From Planctomycetaceae bacterium (GTDB lineage Bacteria; Planctomycetota; Planctomycetia; Pirellulales; Lacipirellulaceae), in the NCBI GenBank assembly GCA_002702655.1, contig PABB01000013.1:1-50985 (forward strand): 50,985 bases of DNA, in the 5' to 3' direction. The translations under genes were made by a program, and so were the position numbers. A model generated the notes under the pieces. It made no database searches. It was given only the letters and a program-made list of their open reading frames with translations, and had not been told where the DNA came from. Positions 32,101-40,583 of this stretch are shown one piece after another; the stretch's first letter is position 1, and the number at the start of each line of letters is the position of its first letter.

Positions 32101-34388
32101 TCGTTGCTGGTTCCCAGCTTGAGCGTTGCATGCTCGTAGACGTGGATTTCGTTGCCGTTAAGACTGCTTGATGCGCTGTCCGAGAGACCGAGTATGCCGT
32201 TCTTCACGACGATGTCGCCCGTAAACCCGCTCATGTCGGCGTCGATGCCGAATGCGCGCGACGTGCTCGTGATTGTCCCGTTGCCGGTGATGCTGCCCAA
32301 TTCAAACGGTGCGGAGCCGATTGTACCGCCGAAACGCGGGTGATAACTCTCGCCAATGTCGAGGACGCCGGCGTCGGATATCGTGATATTCGACGCGCCG
32401 ACGGAAATCATGTCATCGAACGAGGCGGACGCGTTGACGTCGAGTTGCCCGCTGTACGCGACCCACAAGCTCAAGCTCTGCGGCGAGTCCAGAGAGATGG
32501 TTCCCGGACGCGTTGGATACGTCTGACGCTGGTTCGCCAGGACGTACTGCTGCAATGGCGCGTTAGCGTGCAGAGTGCCGCCCGTGACGAACGTCCCGTA
32601 TTCGGGGATCGCGCCGGCAACGTTGGCATGGACGCGGCCGCCTTCGATCTCAACGCTTCTCAGTTCCGGATTGGCGACGTTGAGAACAACATCGTACTGG
32701 TCGTTCGCGATTGTCAGCGGTCCCGTCCCGACGATGGGAGCATTGAAGACTCCACCTTGAATGGCCACGTCTCTCGCGTCATCGGCAATCGTTACGGGCG
32801 TGACGTACGTCGCATTGCCCTTCAACGCAGCACTGCCCTCGTTGCGTCCCAGAGTCAGCCTGTTCGATACGGCTTGGCCGTCGTTGGGAAAGTACAGCGT
32901 TCCCCTCTCAACGGCAATGTTTGGCGTTCCGGCGGGCATCGCATTCAGGGCAAGCTCTCCGCCCGCCACGCGAATCGTCTCCGTTCCGGCGAAACCGTCG
33001 GCATGGTTCAGCGTGACCGATCCGTCAATTTTCGTCGCGCCCGTGTAGGTGTTGGCCACGTTCACCGCGCCCGACATGGCAAACGTCGTCGCGCCGTCGT
33101 GCGTCAGCGGCGCGTCGACATTCACGATGCCTTCAAGCCGCAGGTCGCCGGCTCCGTGAATTCCGCCGCGGAACGACGTTGTGTAGTTTCTTCCCAATAC
33201 AGTTCCCTCGTCGCCGTCGAGCAAGACCGGAAACTCAATCACTGGAGTGTCAGGCAATACGATCGTGCCGTGCTCCAGGACAATCGAACTCGCAGGTGTC
33301 GCACTGTTCGTGCTGACAATGAGAATGCCGTCGTCGACTCGTATGTTGTCAGCGGTCGCTTCTCGCAAATCGAGCGTTCCGCCTCGAACGGTCGTTCCCT
33401 GGGATGCCGACCCGAGCCCCTCCGCAGACAGAACGACCGCTCTGCCGGCATTGATGTAAGTATGTCCCTGGTAGCTATTGGCGCCTGAGAGATGCAACTC
33501 GTCCCGCGACGCGTTTTCAATGATCAAATCACCAGCGCCGGCAATCGTTCCGCTGACCTCTGTCGGTCCGCGCACGATTTCGTAGTTGCCCGAGCCAATT
33601 GGATTGGTCGGCCGAGAAATGGTCGACTCGCTGGCGATTGTTATGGGGCCTGTGTAGCGACCGTATGCAGTCTGTAGCGTGCCCCCGTCCAAGGCAACCG
33701 ACGCATCGGACGAAAATGGCAAGACCAACGTGCCGCCCGATGTGACCGCAACCATTCCCTCGGCCAGCACAGCCTCCGACTCGGCAACGACGGCTCCCTC
33801 TTCGACGATCAGGCCGATTCCATCCCGCCACGCGACGCTTCCGTTGAGCATCAACTCGCCCGCGCCGCGCTTGACGAGGGCGCCCTGCGGGGAAGCAAAG
33901 CCGCCGTCGAAATCAACGCGCGAGTCCGCAGCGACATTGACAATGAAATCGCCAGTCGTCGGATTCACGACTTGCGGCTGAACTTGCAGCAATGGGCTGG
34001 CGCCGGTGACAGGCGCGAGGAGCAGCGTCGGCTCGCCCTCGGCGTCAGCAGCAAAGACAAGCGGATCTTGACCGACCAGAGTGAACTCGGTGGCATTCGA
34101 TACGATGTCGAGTCGTTCGAGCGTGATGCTCTCGCCCATGGTGACGAGGACAGTCGCCGCCGGCGTGACGGTCAGAGTTGCCTCGTCGCCGATTCCGTTG
34201 GGAACGCCGTTGCTCCACAGGTCCGCTCGGTTCCATGGGCCTCTGGTCTGATCGATCGTGCGCTCGCTGACCGTCTTGCCGACTGCTGGTGCGAGCCCCA
34301 GCGTGAGAAGCGTGAAACCGACATAGCAGCCGATAAGCCGCCATCGTCCAGTCGACTTCACGGCGAGTTGCCTCATGTGCTCTGCCAT
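29136..34388 (-). CDS. giant secreted autotransporter-type beta-repeat protein with dockerin-like and PEP-CTERM tail
   Basis: 1750-aa protein. The signal peptide is near residues 5-38 (IGCYVGFTLLTLGLAPAVG); ATG 34388 or ATG 34376 could be used. The first segment (RGPWNRADLWSNGVPNGIGDEATLTV) is the usual start of planctomycete autotransporter-associated beta-strand proteins. It is followed by dozens of short beta repeats of the pattern GAGDL.(I/L)(E/R)G....L.G.N.Y.G.T.I..G.L, predicted to form a long right-handed beta-helix. The C-terminus contains a dockerin-like EF-hand segment (LAGDFDENLVVDGSDFLTWQ), then a small tandem GTALS repeat, then PEP-CTERM (VPEPHSALLAAAASCCFLSRRLRR). It has no outer-membrane beta-barrel, so sorting is probably by exosortase. 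Likely a surface or matrix fibre protein. Confidence 0.85.
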   Translation of the reverse strand: MAEHMRQLAVKSTGRWRLIGCYVGFTLLTLGLAPAVGKTVSERTIDQTRGPWNRADLWSNGVPNGIGDEATLTVTPAATVLVTMGESITLERLDIVSNATEFTLVGQDPLVFAADAEGEPTLLLAPVTGASPLLQVQPQVVNPTTGDFIVNVAADSRVDFDGGFASPQGALVKRGAGELMLNGSVAWRDGIGLIVEEGAVVAESEAVLAEGMVAVTSGGTLVLPFSSDASVALDGGTLQTAYGRYTGPITIASESTISRPTNPIGSGNYEIVRGPTEVSGTIAGAGDLIIENASRDELHLSGANSYQGHTYINAGRAVVLSAEGLGSASQGTTVRGGTLDLREATADNIRVDDGILIVSTNSATPASSIVLEHGTIVLPDTPVIEFPVLLDGDEGTVLGRNYTTSFRGGIHGAGDLRLEGIVNVDAPLTHDGATTFAMSGAVNVANTYTGATKIDGSVTLNHADGFAGTETIRVAGGELALNAMPAGTPNIAVERGTLYFPNDGQAVSNRLTLGRNEGSAALKGNATYVTPVTIADDARDVAIQGGVFNAPIVGTGPLTIANDQYDVVLNVANPELRSVEIEGGRVHANVAGAIPEYGTFVTGGTLHANAPLQQYVLANQRQTYPTRPGTISLDSPQSLSLWVAYSGQLDVNASASFDDMISVGASNITISDAGVLDIGESYHPRFGGTIGSAPFELGSITGNGTITSTSRAFGIDADMSGFTGDIVVKNGILGLSDSASSSLNGNEIHVYEHATLKLGTSNDSQHEVYADIFLHNTHGDSSELGALKHSYYASDATFYGRIDVGDQGSTTIGNFVVAGRLTGNNLTHRYSQMGIASPQTELGGVLRVHGGGLAIMEGGSLGGAIELLLDRGGGLYLLASETGDGDRVADDLLIRSRGGSIRNYHQPNGEGGETLGSVRLERGVTSLLASGTGYLTVTNLERAPGAILQFDLPGSSEAVRLPNESNRYGAMLAPWAIVDQGFASVSADGQRIETLIGEQILLNDASPSSHVVMSQDSQTLTRDVSVASLNGALFGSTIDLNGHLLALESGGLFRAPFIDGGRLTAGRGEDAELIVHYGDEIRADIIDHPDGGSVSLVVNEGTLWLWGNHGYSGGTWIVGDSSNSTVLRPRSLSAIPQGDRVYVDGGDYDLTYLPFGVVELEELHLRDGGDVGSAITDLQIDRLFLEDGRFQAPLVGAGEIIKTTRGTVEMRSFSSPDFTGNVLVQDGVLKVDQDALPNSTYFVDGGELSLLGQGVDENQIVLRGGTLNDGTYWGFVNVEEDSTLAHLGQLQMFGTLRGTGDLTIRGRNAEYADDFVALLGDGADYHGDIAVESGALKIGQANAAGDASITVASAGRLILGVRYDHQPTLVVANDIVLDGGMLYSVPVGSTSRRVASIATGLITVNGDAVIGSSAHGYLDGIHSAGLTLAGSVVLSDESRVFGVTNETGSIAGTLPPHRTEITGELLVGVNTQWHLLTASLGITGTIRGSSERSSIDFIGLPDLLDLEGVTIIAEAGRSLTATINSGKFPLPIYGDHAALTGDGELVGDFTLSAGAKVAPGASTGRLEVRGDLTFADESSLLVEIAGTVADAEYDLLAVDGVVDVATGNLVVELLDGFHPAVDDSFLVLTADSIVGQFANAVDSVRAGLYRFDVIYGDQQVELTGARLAGDFDENLVVDGSDFLTWQTMSDRDAIDDWQENYGTALSGTALSGTAQGTVPEPHSALLAAAASCCFLSRRLRRGRRITEVRS
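29251..29286. repeat. 15-bp direct tandem repeat inside the giant gene
   Basis: The unit GTCCCGCTGAGAGCG occurs at 29251-29265 and 29266-29280, with a partial third copy (GTCCCG) after it. In the protein it gives the repeat GTALS just before the PEP-CTERM signal. Such perfect copies suggest recent slippage, which would vary the length of the linker. Confidence 0.85.
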
Positions 34389-35141
34389 GACTCAGCCTGT
34401 TCCGTTTGAGAGGCTTGACGCGCGTACATGCTCTTCAACTGCACACGCGTATCCAGAGATTCTACTCGAGTTGCCCGGCCGCAACTACGTAGGAAGAGAG
34501 TTTTCTCTCAGCGAAATTTGGGGTGAATGCGCGAATCCGGGCCGAAGCGAGCCGTTCCTCGCGATCCCAAGGAGCGCGCGGCAGCGGCATACGGCGTAGA
34601 GCGTGCTTGCACCCCGCTGCGACGCTCCATCACGTGCTCGCCCACGGCGGCTCGTGGAAACCGACCTGCTGGTCGTCCCCCACGCAAGCCGGTAGAAAAC
34701 GTCCAACTGCGTGAGGCGACATCCGCCGTCGCATTTTCCGTCGAGAAAAAAGGCTGCCCGACGCATCGGCCTCCGGCGACACGGAGTTCTGATCGCCAAG
34801 CAGAACGGAAAAATTCTCAAGCAAAACTCTGCGTTCCGGCGCTGCGCTTGAGGACGCAACTGTCTGTTTGGTAGCGTGTTGAGCCAACCGCCATCCCCCG
34901 CCGGGCGGCAGTTCGACTCGCAGAACCCCTGGGAGGCCGGGCAAAACTCGCGACGCCCGCCGCCATTGTCACGCGGAGGGTTCTCTGCCGGGCTTTGCCA
35001 CGAAGTGCGGCGATCCGGGCCCTCCTTTGTACCGGATGCAGTGGCTCAGTTTCGAGCGGAAAATAGCGGGCGAAGTTGACGCTCTACTGCAGACGGGCGG
35101 GTTCCTAACCGTCCAGGCGGCCAAGCTTCGCAACCTCGAAA
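34389..35141. other. 753-bp gene-poor region upstream of the giant gene
   Basis: It holds the leader and presumed promoter of the 1750-aa gene. A short inverted repeat GTTGC/GCAAC at 34470-34485 could be an operator, but the evidence is weak. The open frames at 34485-34859 (minus) and 34527-34874 (plus) are Arg/Ser/Pro-rich and not protein-like. No other feature was recognised. Confidence 0.45.
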
Positions 35142-35627
35142 CTAGCAACGCGGCTGCGAGTTCCGTCGGCTCGCCATCCGCCACAGGACGTATCCGCCGA
35201 GTATCGCTGCGGGAACAAACGCGCTCCGTGCAATCCACGGCGCGACATCCAGTCGCCTAGCTGCGACCGCGACGGCGAGGAACACGGCGAGTGCGATCCA
35301 AACGGCCGCCGTCGCCGAGAACACGATCCAGGCGATCCTGCTCCATCGGCTCGCGAGGGTGCGGTGTTCGCGGCCGCCGAGCGACCACGCCAGCAGCGTG
35401 GCGCCAAGGCTCGTCGTCACCGCGGCCAGCGCCAGCCAACTCCCGCCGAACCAAACGCCGAGGTGCACGCGGCGATGCTCGGGATCGGTGATCTCCGGCG
35501 TCACAATCGATGCGTGAGCATACTCGAAGACGAACCAACCGTAGGGCCAGAAGACAACGACGGGCAGAGCCAGCAAAAGCAGGCTGGCCCAAAACGCTTT
35601 CTGCCTGTGGCGGGGGTAGTACTTCAT
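35142..35627 (-). CDS. small integral membrane protein of unknown function
   Basis: 161-aa protein starting at ATG 35627 (MKYYPRHRQKAFW); the frame is open further upstream, but those residues are not protein-like. Four hydrophobic helices are visible: ASLLLLALPVVVFWPYGWFVF, SWLALAAVTTSLGATLLAW, AWIVFSATAAVWIALAVFLAVAVA and FVPAAILGGYVLW. A short acidic loop (EITDPEHRRVH) lies between helices 1 and 2. No family is recognised. There are no coupled neighbours. Confidence 0.6.
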   Translation of the reverse strand: MKYYPRHRQKAFWASLLLLALPVVVFWPYGWFVFEYAHASIVTPEITDPEHRRVHLGVWFGGSWLALAAVTTSLGATLLAWSLGGREHRTLASRWSRIAWIVFSATAAVWIALAVFLAVAVAARRLDVAPWIARSAFVPAAILGGYVLWRMASRRNSQPRC

Positions 35628-36078
35628 GACGGGGTCTGCGCCGAGTGAATGTCGCCTAAAGTCTACAGCATCACGCACTACGCCAGGACCCCGCGGGCGT
35701 GAACGGGCCAACAGAGAGCTGAACGTTGGTTGGGTTGCCGTTCGCCCGGCAGCCAAGCATTCTGCTATTTCGCCGCCGTCCGTTGGGTTCCTGGCGGACC
35801 CGGAGTCCAACCTTTCACACTGCCCCCGCGATGGCAATGTCATGGCCCCGCACACCGGGGGGCCGACAGGCGCCAACTCCAACAGAGTCAATCGTCGTCT
35901 GCCGCGCGGGAGTTCTGCGCCAATGCGTCGACGCTTTCATTCAGGGCAGGTAGAATGCAATGCAGCCAACGGCGAGTCAATGGAACGATCCGGTTGTGCA
36001 GAAGCTCCGGAACGATTAGTGCAGCGGGCGTGCAGCACCGTTAGTTGTGCCGTACGATTGGCGACAGTTGGGGCCACC
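35628..36078. other. 451-bp divergent intergenic region; no gene seen
   Basis: Plus-strand frames run through it into the next gene but read as low-complexity Arg/Ser/Pro-rich sequence. It presumably holds promoters for the two flanking divergent genes. Confidence 0.45.
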
Positions 36079-36426
36079 ATGAACGAAGCGAAGGCTGAGG
36101 CAGCTTCGACTCGCTCCGCATGCGAACCGCAGTACAAGACGTTGACCTACGTCCTCGTTGGCGATTGCTGCAGTATTGCCAGTCTCGCTGCGTATTTCGC
36201 GATGGCCTTCGCGATCAGCATCGCGTTCGCCGAGGCCACCTATGATGCCAGCGGTGGCGTTGGTTCGTGTCCACCTGAACCGCGAGCCGTTTCATTCTTC
36301 GGCTACTTCTGGGGTTCGTGCATGATCTTTGCAGTCGTCAGCAGACTCTTCAATCCGTCAGCGGCCACTCGTTTCATCGTAGCCGGTTCTGTTCCGATCA
36401 TCGTCTTGCTCTGTCTTCAGACGTGA
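36079..36426 (+). CDS. small membrane protein of unknown function
   Basis: 115-aa frame from ATG 36079 (MNEAKAEAASTRSACEP). It has hydrophobic helices at LVGDCCSIASLAAYFAMAFA, FGYFWGSCMIFAVVSRLF and FIVAGSVPIIVLLC. The alternation of charged and hydrophobic blocks suggests a real small membrane protein. The ribosome site is weak and no family is recognised. Confidence 0.45.
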   Translation: MNEAKAEAASTRSACEPQYKTLTYVLVGDCCSIASLAAYFAMAFAISIAFAEATYDASGGVGSCPPEPRAVSFFGYFWGSCMIFAVVSRLFNPSAATRFIVAGSVPIIVLLCLQT

Positions 36427-36752
36427 ATGGCGTTTTTCCTTATGTGACGCATCGAGGAACTCGCTCTGGTTGCCGCGACTTCCAGCGAGTCCGAAGAATT
36501 CCTCTGACGGAGCGGGTTCTAGAATGAGCCTGCACCGCCCTCATCGTCCGACGGCATGCAGGCGTTTCATGCCTGCCCAGCCTACGTGTCGCTCGCCAGG
36601 AGGTCCGCGACCGCAGTCGTCGCATCGATAGAACTTCGCCTGCATCAGGCGAATGCACGGGCGGCGGGCCGATCATCGGCTTGTTAGCAGTGGATCTCCG
36701 GCTGCTTAGTTTCGCGCTGCTTGCGGGGGAACTCCGCAGCGGCGAAGCGTCT
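36427..36752. other. 326-bp intergenic region with one small hairpin
   Basis: The only structure noticed is GCAGGC (36558-36563) pairing with GCCTGC (36571-36576) across a 7-nt loop, about 130 bp after the small membrane protein gene. It has no T-run, so a terminator role is uncertain. No gene is seen. Confidence 0.4.
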
Positions 36753-37525
36753 TATTCGAGGAACGGCGGCAAAACCTGGCGCACCGCTACGGCGACCGAA
36801 CCTTGGCGCGGTCGGGTCGCACTGGCCTAAGCCGCCAAGGACTCGTCCGTTGTCTACGCTTCCGCCCAGATGTCTTCGGGCGAAATCTGGCGATCAACCG
36901 ATGGCGGAAAGACCGACAAGACGCGCAAGAGCAACAACGATAACGGCGCCCCGGCCCAGTATCTGGGAAAGCAGGGATGGTACGACAACGTCGTCTGGGC
37001 GGGAGACCCGACGAACTCCAATCTCGTCGTCGGAGGCGGCATCGACCTGTGGCGGAGCACCGATGGCGGCAACAAGCTCAAGCGGATTAGCCAATGGAAC
37101 GTCTCAGCCTCAGTGCATGCGGACCATCACGCCATCGTCGAACACCCGGGGTACGACGGCTCGACAAACAGAACCGTGTTCTTCGGCAATGACGGCGGGG
37201 TCTTTCGGGCAGACAACGTAAAGACGGCCGGCAACGACCCCGATTCCACGAGCGGGTGGACCAGTTTGGTCAACTGCTTCGCTGTGACGCAGTTCTACGC
37301 GGGAGCCGGCAATGCCGCGACCGGCGTGATCGTGGGCGGCGCTCAGGACAACGGCACGCTTGCCTACCATTCCTCGTCGGGAGTCAACGCCTGGAGAGAG
37401 ATCCTGGGGGGGCGACGGCGGGTACGGCGACTCGGACACCGCGGACGATCGCTATTTCTGCGGCGAGTATGTGTACCTCGAGCTGTATCGCAACGACGAC
37501 GGAGCGACCACCAACGACAAATGGC
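36753..37525 (+). pseudogene. BNR/sortilin (VPS10)-like repeat protein remnant
   Basis: The frame from 36753 reads YSRNGGKTWRTATATEP, then a TAA stop, then AAKDSSVVYASAQMSSGEIWRSTDGGKT, GKQGWYDNVVWAGDPTN and LWRSTDGGN: several Asp-box-type (SxDGGxxW-like) blades of a beta-propeller. Later HADHHAI and FFGNDGGVFR are typical of the planctomycete/Bacteroidetes sortilin-like family. After VNAWREIL a run of seven Gs (37406-37412) shifts the frame. With six Gs the frame would continue as GGDGGYGD and [17 protein letters not shown]. The match then stops near 37525 at a junction with another gene remnant on the opposite strand. N- and C-terminal parts are both missing. Confidence 0.75.
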
Positions 37526-37724
37526 GGGAATCAGCACGCCGCAGGCGGTTGAAACGGCAAACGCGATGACGCCCATGCCAAGGATCTTCAGCGTGGCGGG
37601 CCGCAGGAACGTGTCGCTATTCTTGGTGATCCCGACGCTGCTGCCGAGAAAGATCGTCACCAGGTTGATCAGTTCGTTCTGCGCCGCACTTGCCAGGCGC
37701 TCGACAACGGATTGTATCGACAGC
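37526..37724 (-). pseudogene. fragment of Na+-translocating decarboxylase beta subunit (OadB/GcdB-like)
   Basis: Reading leftward from 37724, the minus strand encodes [20 protein letters not shown] followed by [17 protein letters not shown] and [20 protein letters not shown]. This resembles the internal membrane region of beta subunits of oxaloacetate/glutaconyl-CoA decarboxylases, which couple decarboxylation to Na+ export. The intact protein has about 380-430 residues; only about 65 are present. The fragment lies between the TerC gene and the BNR remnant, with different partners on each side, so it is a rearrangement relic. No alpha or gamma subunit gene is nearby. Confidence 0.65.
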
Positions 37725-38985
37725 CAGCGGACGCGCCGCCGCCTCCTACATGCCCTCGGGTGGCGACGGCTCGTTCCGCCTTCCTGCCAGGGAACGAGCG
37801 AAGTTCTGCAGACTCTTCAGCCAATCCCGGGCCCAGACGAACTCGACGCCAAGAACGGCCAAGCCGCAAGCCAGCACCAACGAACCGGGTCCAGGAAGGG
37901 GGATGAGAATGGCCCCCAGGACAACGATGGCCCCCGCCAAGAGCAGCTACGGCAGCTCGCCTGAGATATTTCACTGCGAAGTCCGAACCCATTTCCGGCG
38001 TCGCGGCAGTTTGTCCGGTGACACGCTCTCGATCGGAGCGCCGGTCCACATAGCGAGAAGCCAGCATACCAGCTGTAAGTACGCTTCCGATAACGCCTAG
38101 CGACGCTGCGTTCGAAATTGGAACGACGTGGGCTGTAAGCATCTTCAAGCCCACGAAGCCCAGAATGACGATCAGGCTGGTTTGAAGATAGCGGAAGCGA
38201 TCCAACATCCCCGCGAGCACGAAGTAGAGCGAGCGCAAGCCGAGAATCGCGAAAATATTCGAAGTGAAAACGAGAAACGGATCTCTCGTTACGGCGAAGA
38301 CAGCGGGAATAGAATCGACGGCAAAAATGACGTCCGTGGTTTCGACGACGACCAGTGCCAACAGCAGCGGCGTGGCTGCGAGTCCGTCGGGCGTCCGCGT
38401 GAAGAACTCTTCGTCCGCACCATCGGTCGACACCGGGAGCAGCCGTTTCACCAGCCGCACAACGGGATTGTGGTCTGGGTCAAACTCTTGGTCGCGTGAA
38501 ACGGCGAGTTTCACGGCGGAGAAGATCAGCAGTCCGCCAAGCACGTACTCCAGCCACGCAAATCGTTCGAGGAGCGCCACGCCGCCAAAAATCATGGCGG
38601 CCCGCAGTGCGACTGCGCCCAAAATGCCCCAGAACAGGACGCGGTGCTGGCGTGCGGCAGGAATCTTAAAGTAAGAAAAGATCAGTGCGATGACAAAGAT
38701 GTTGTCAATCGACAACGATTTTTCCAGCACGTAGGCCGTCAGGAAATCGACCGCCGCCTGAGAGCCATTGGCGGCCGCGCAGGCGAACGTGAGTCGGGGC
38801 GGCTGCTGTTCGTAGAGCCAGTAAACGACGCCGGCGAATGCCACTGCCAAGCCGATCCACACGGCGGACCAGGCGGCCGCGGAGCGGATCGTCGGCGCGA
38901 CGTCACGCCGGTGAAAGACGCCCAGGTCGAGCGCCAACATCACGGCCACGAACGCCACAAACCCGACCCAAACCAACCCTTCCAT
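37669..38985 (-). CDS. TerC-family membrane protein with frameshifted C-terminal PGPGW segment
   Basis: Integral membrane protein of the TerC family (tellurium-resistance associated; some members export metals such as manganese). ATG 38985 ([12 protein letters not shown]) has a good GGAG site, and the frame is open to 39042. Family marks are [40 protein letters not shown] and [24 protein letters not shown], with the acidic membrane residues expected for ion binding. At about 37941-37950 the frame slips. The alternative frame reads [20 protein letters not shown] and [16 protein letters not shown] and stops at 37746, a PGPGW-type segment often fused to TerC in this group. The undisturbed frame instead ends in a Gly/Arg-rich tail at 37669. 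Either a one-base mutation removed this domain or it is a sequencing error. Confidence 0.85.
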   Translation of the reverse strand: MEGLVWVGFVAFVAVMLALDLGVFHRRDVAPTIRSAAAWSAVWIGLAVAFAGVVYWLYEQQPPRLTFACAAANGSQAAVDFLTAYVLEKSLSIDNIFVIALIFSYFKIPAARQHRVLFWGILGAVALRAAMIFGGVALLERFAWLEYVLGGLLIFSAVKLAVSRDQEFDPDHNPVVRLVKRLLPVSTDGADEEFFTRTPDGLAATPLLLALVVVETTDVIFAVDSIPAVFAVTRDPFLVFTSNIFAILGLRSLYFVLAGMLDRFRYLQTSLIVILGFVGLKMLTAHVVPISNAASLGVIGSVLTAGMLASRYVDRRSDRERVTGQTAATPEMGSDFAVKYLRRAAVAALGGGHRCPGGHSHPPSWTRFVGAGLRLGRSWRRVRLGPGLAEESAELRSFPGRKAERAVATRGHVGGGGASAGCRYNPLSSAWQVRRRTN

Positions 38986-39101
38986 AAAGGCTCCACACGC
39001 TCGACGGCTACTTGAAGACGGGCTCGTCGGCGAGCTATGCAAGTTCCGCGCCGCGGGATTCTCTCATGGTCGGCCCGATTCAACGCATCGCACGTGTCCA
39101 A

Positions 39102-40568
39102 TCAGTGTTCAGGCTGTTCAGTTTCTGAACTGGCGGCGGGGGACTGTGGGCCCCCTTCGGCGAGCAACTGCAATTTCGCCCGCAACGTCGTCCGCGAGAT
39201 GCCCAGCAACCGACTTGCCTCGACCTGATTGCCGTCCGCCGCGTGCAAGGCTTCATCGAGTACAATGCGATCGACAGCTAGCAGAACCTTTCGATAGATA
39301 TCATCCTCGTGCTGGCGCAACAGACGGGCGACGAATCCGGTTAAATCGAAGCGGGTGTCCCGCAAGTGATCGAGGCCGCCAGCACTTCCCGCTCGGACCG
39401 CGTCCGGCAAGCAGTCGGGGGTGATCACGTCGGACGTCGCGTTGACTAAAGCCGATTTGACGACCCCCTGCAACTCTCGCACGTTGCCGGGCCAGCAATA
39501 CCCGCTTAGCACCTCGAGAGTTTCCGGTGCGGCCCCCTTCACGTCGCGGAGCACTTCTTTGGCGTGCTGCTTGATGAAATACTCGACAAGCGCCGGCAAG
39601 TCGTCGCGTCGGGCTCGCAGCGGCGGCAGGGCAATCGTGTAGGTGTTCAGGCGGTAGAACAGGTCCTGGCGAAAACGGCCAGCCGCGACCAATTCCGGCA
39701 AATTTTGATTCGTCGCGGCGATAATCCGGACATCGGTTTGGATCGTCTCGCTGCCGCCGACGCGCTCGAACCGCTGATCTTGCAGCAGCCGCAGAACTTT
39801 TGCCTGCGTGGCCGACGTCATGTCGCCAATCTCGTCCAGAAAGACCGTGCCGCCGCTTGCTTGTTCAAACCGTCCAATGCGCTGGCGTTCGGCGCCCGTG
39901 AACGCCCCCTTCTCGTGTCCGAAGAGTTCGCTCTCCAGCAGCGTCTCAGGAATGGCGGCGCAGTTGATGGCCATAAAGGTTCGATCGGAGCGGGCGCTGT
40001 GCTGGAAGATCGCACGCGCAACTAATTCCTTTCCCACGCCGCTTTCGCCCAGCAGCAGGACGTTGACGTCCGAAGCGGCGACCCGCCCAATGGCTTTGAA
40101 CACCTCCTGCATCGCGGAGCTGCGGCCGACGATCCAATCGGTCGGCGTGGTCGGGGGAGCACTGGGACTGGCGTTCAGCAGCGGCCGGCGGGCGAGTTGA
40201 CCGGCTTCAATTGCTTGGGCGACCACCAAGCGTAACGTCGTCAGTTCGAAGGGTTTGAGCAGGTAGTCGTAGGCGCCGCGCTTGGTTGCCTCGATGGCGG
40301 TATCAGTCGTGCCGTGGGCGGTGATGACGACGACCATCAACCGCGGATCGATTTGCCGGATGGCCGTGAGCGCATCGAGTCCCGACATGTCCGGCAAGCG
40401 CACGTCGAGCAAAACCAAGTCGGGAGCTTCCTGCCGAATGGCGGCGAGCCCGGCCGTGGCAGTGTCGTATCCGTCCACCTGCACGCCGCCGCTGCCCAGA
40501 GCTTTGGCGAGGGAGAAGCGGACGCTCGATTCGTCGTCGATCACGCAAATACGAATTGAATTCTCCAA
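39102..40568 (-). CDS. sigma-54-dependent response regulator (NtrC/AtoC type)
   Basis: 488-aa transcription factor. Receiver 1-120 with acidic pair IDDE and phospho-acceptor Asp55 ([10 protein letters not shown]), Lys in [12 protein letters not shown]+ sigma-54 interaction domain about 145-375: Walker A GESGVGKE (174-181), the sigma-54 contact loop GAFTGA (221-226), Walker [12 protein letters not shown], and arginine-finger region [10 protein letters not shown]. The C-terminal Fis-type helix-turn-helix is [21 protein letters not shown]. It activates sigma-54 promoters after phosphorylation. It starts 15 bp after the stop of the histidine kinase gene, so the two form an operon and a cognate pair. 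I looked for GG-N10-GC promoters before the divergent transporter genes and found no convincing one. Confidence 0.93.
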   Translation of the reverse strand: MENSIRICVIDDESSVRFSLAKALGSGGVQVDGYDTATAGLAAIRQEAPDLVLLDVRLPDMSGLDALTAIRQIDPRLMVVVITAHGTTDTAIEATKRGAYDYLLKPFELTTLRLVVAQAIEAGQLARRPLLNASPSAPPTTPTDWIVGRSSAMQEVFKAIGRVAASDVNVLLLGESGVGKELVARAIFQHSARSDRTFMAINCAAIPETLLESELFGHEKGAFTGAERQRIGRFEQASGGTVFLDEIGDMTSATQAKVLRLLQDQRFERVGGSETIQTDVRIIAATNQNLPELVAAGRFRQDLFYRLNTYTIALPPLRARRDDLPALVEYFIKQHAKEVLRDVKGAAPETLEVLSGYCWPGNVRELQGVVKSALVNATSDVITPDCLPDAVRAGSAGGLDHLRDTRFDLTGFVARLLRQHEDDIYRKVLLAVDRIVLDEALHAADGNQVEASRLLGISRTTLRAKLQLLAEGGPQSPAASSETEQPEH

Positions 40569-40583
40569 GTCACTATCTTCCTT

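Noticed and set aside
32340-33488. 382-codon plus-strand frame inside the giant repeat gene
   Set aside because: Antisense of the repeat region; composition (Arg/Val/Asp) reflects the opposite-strand codons and shows no family.
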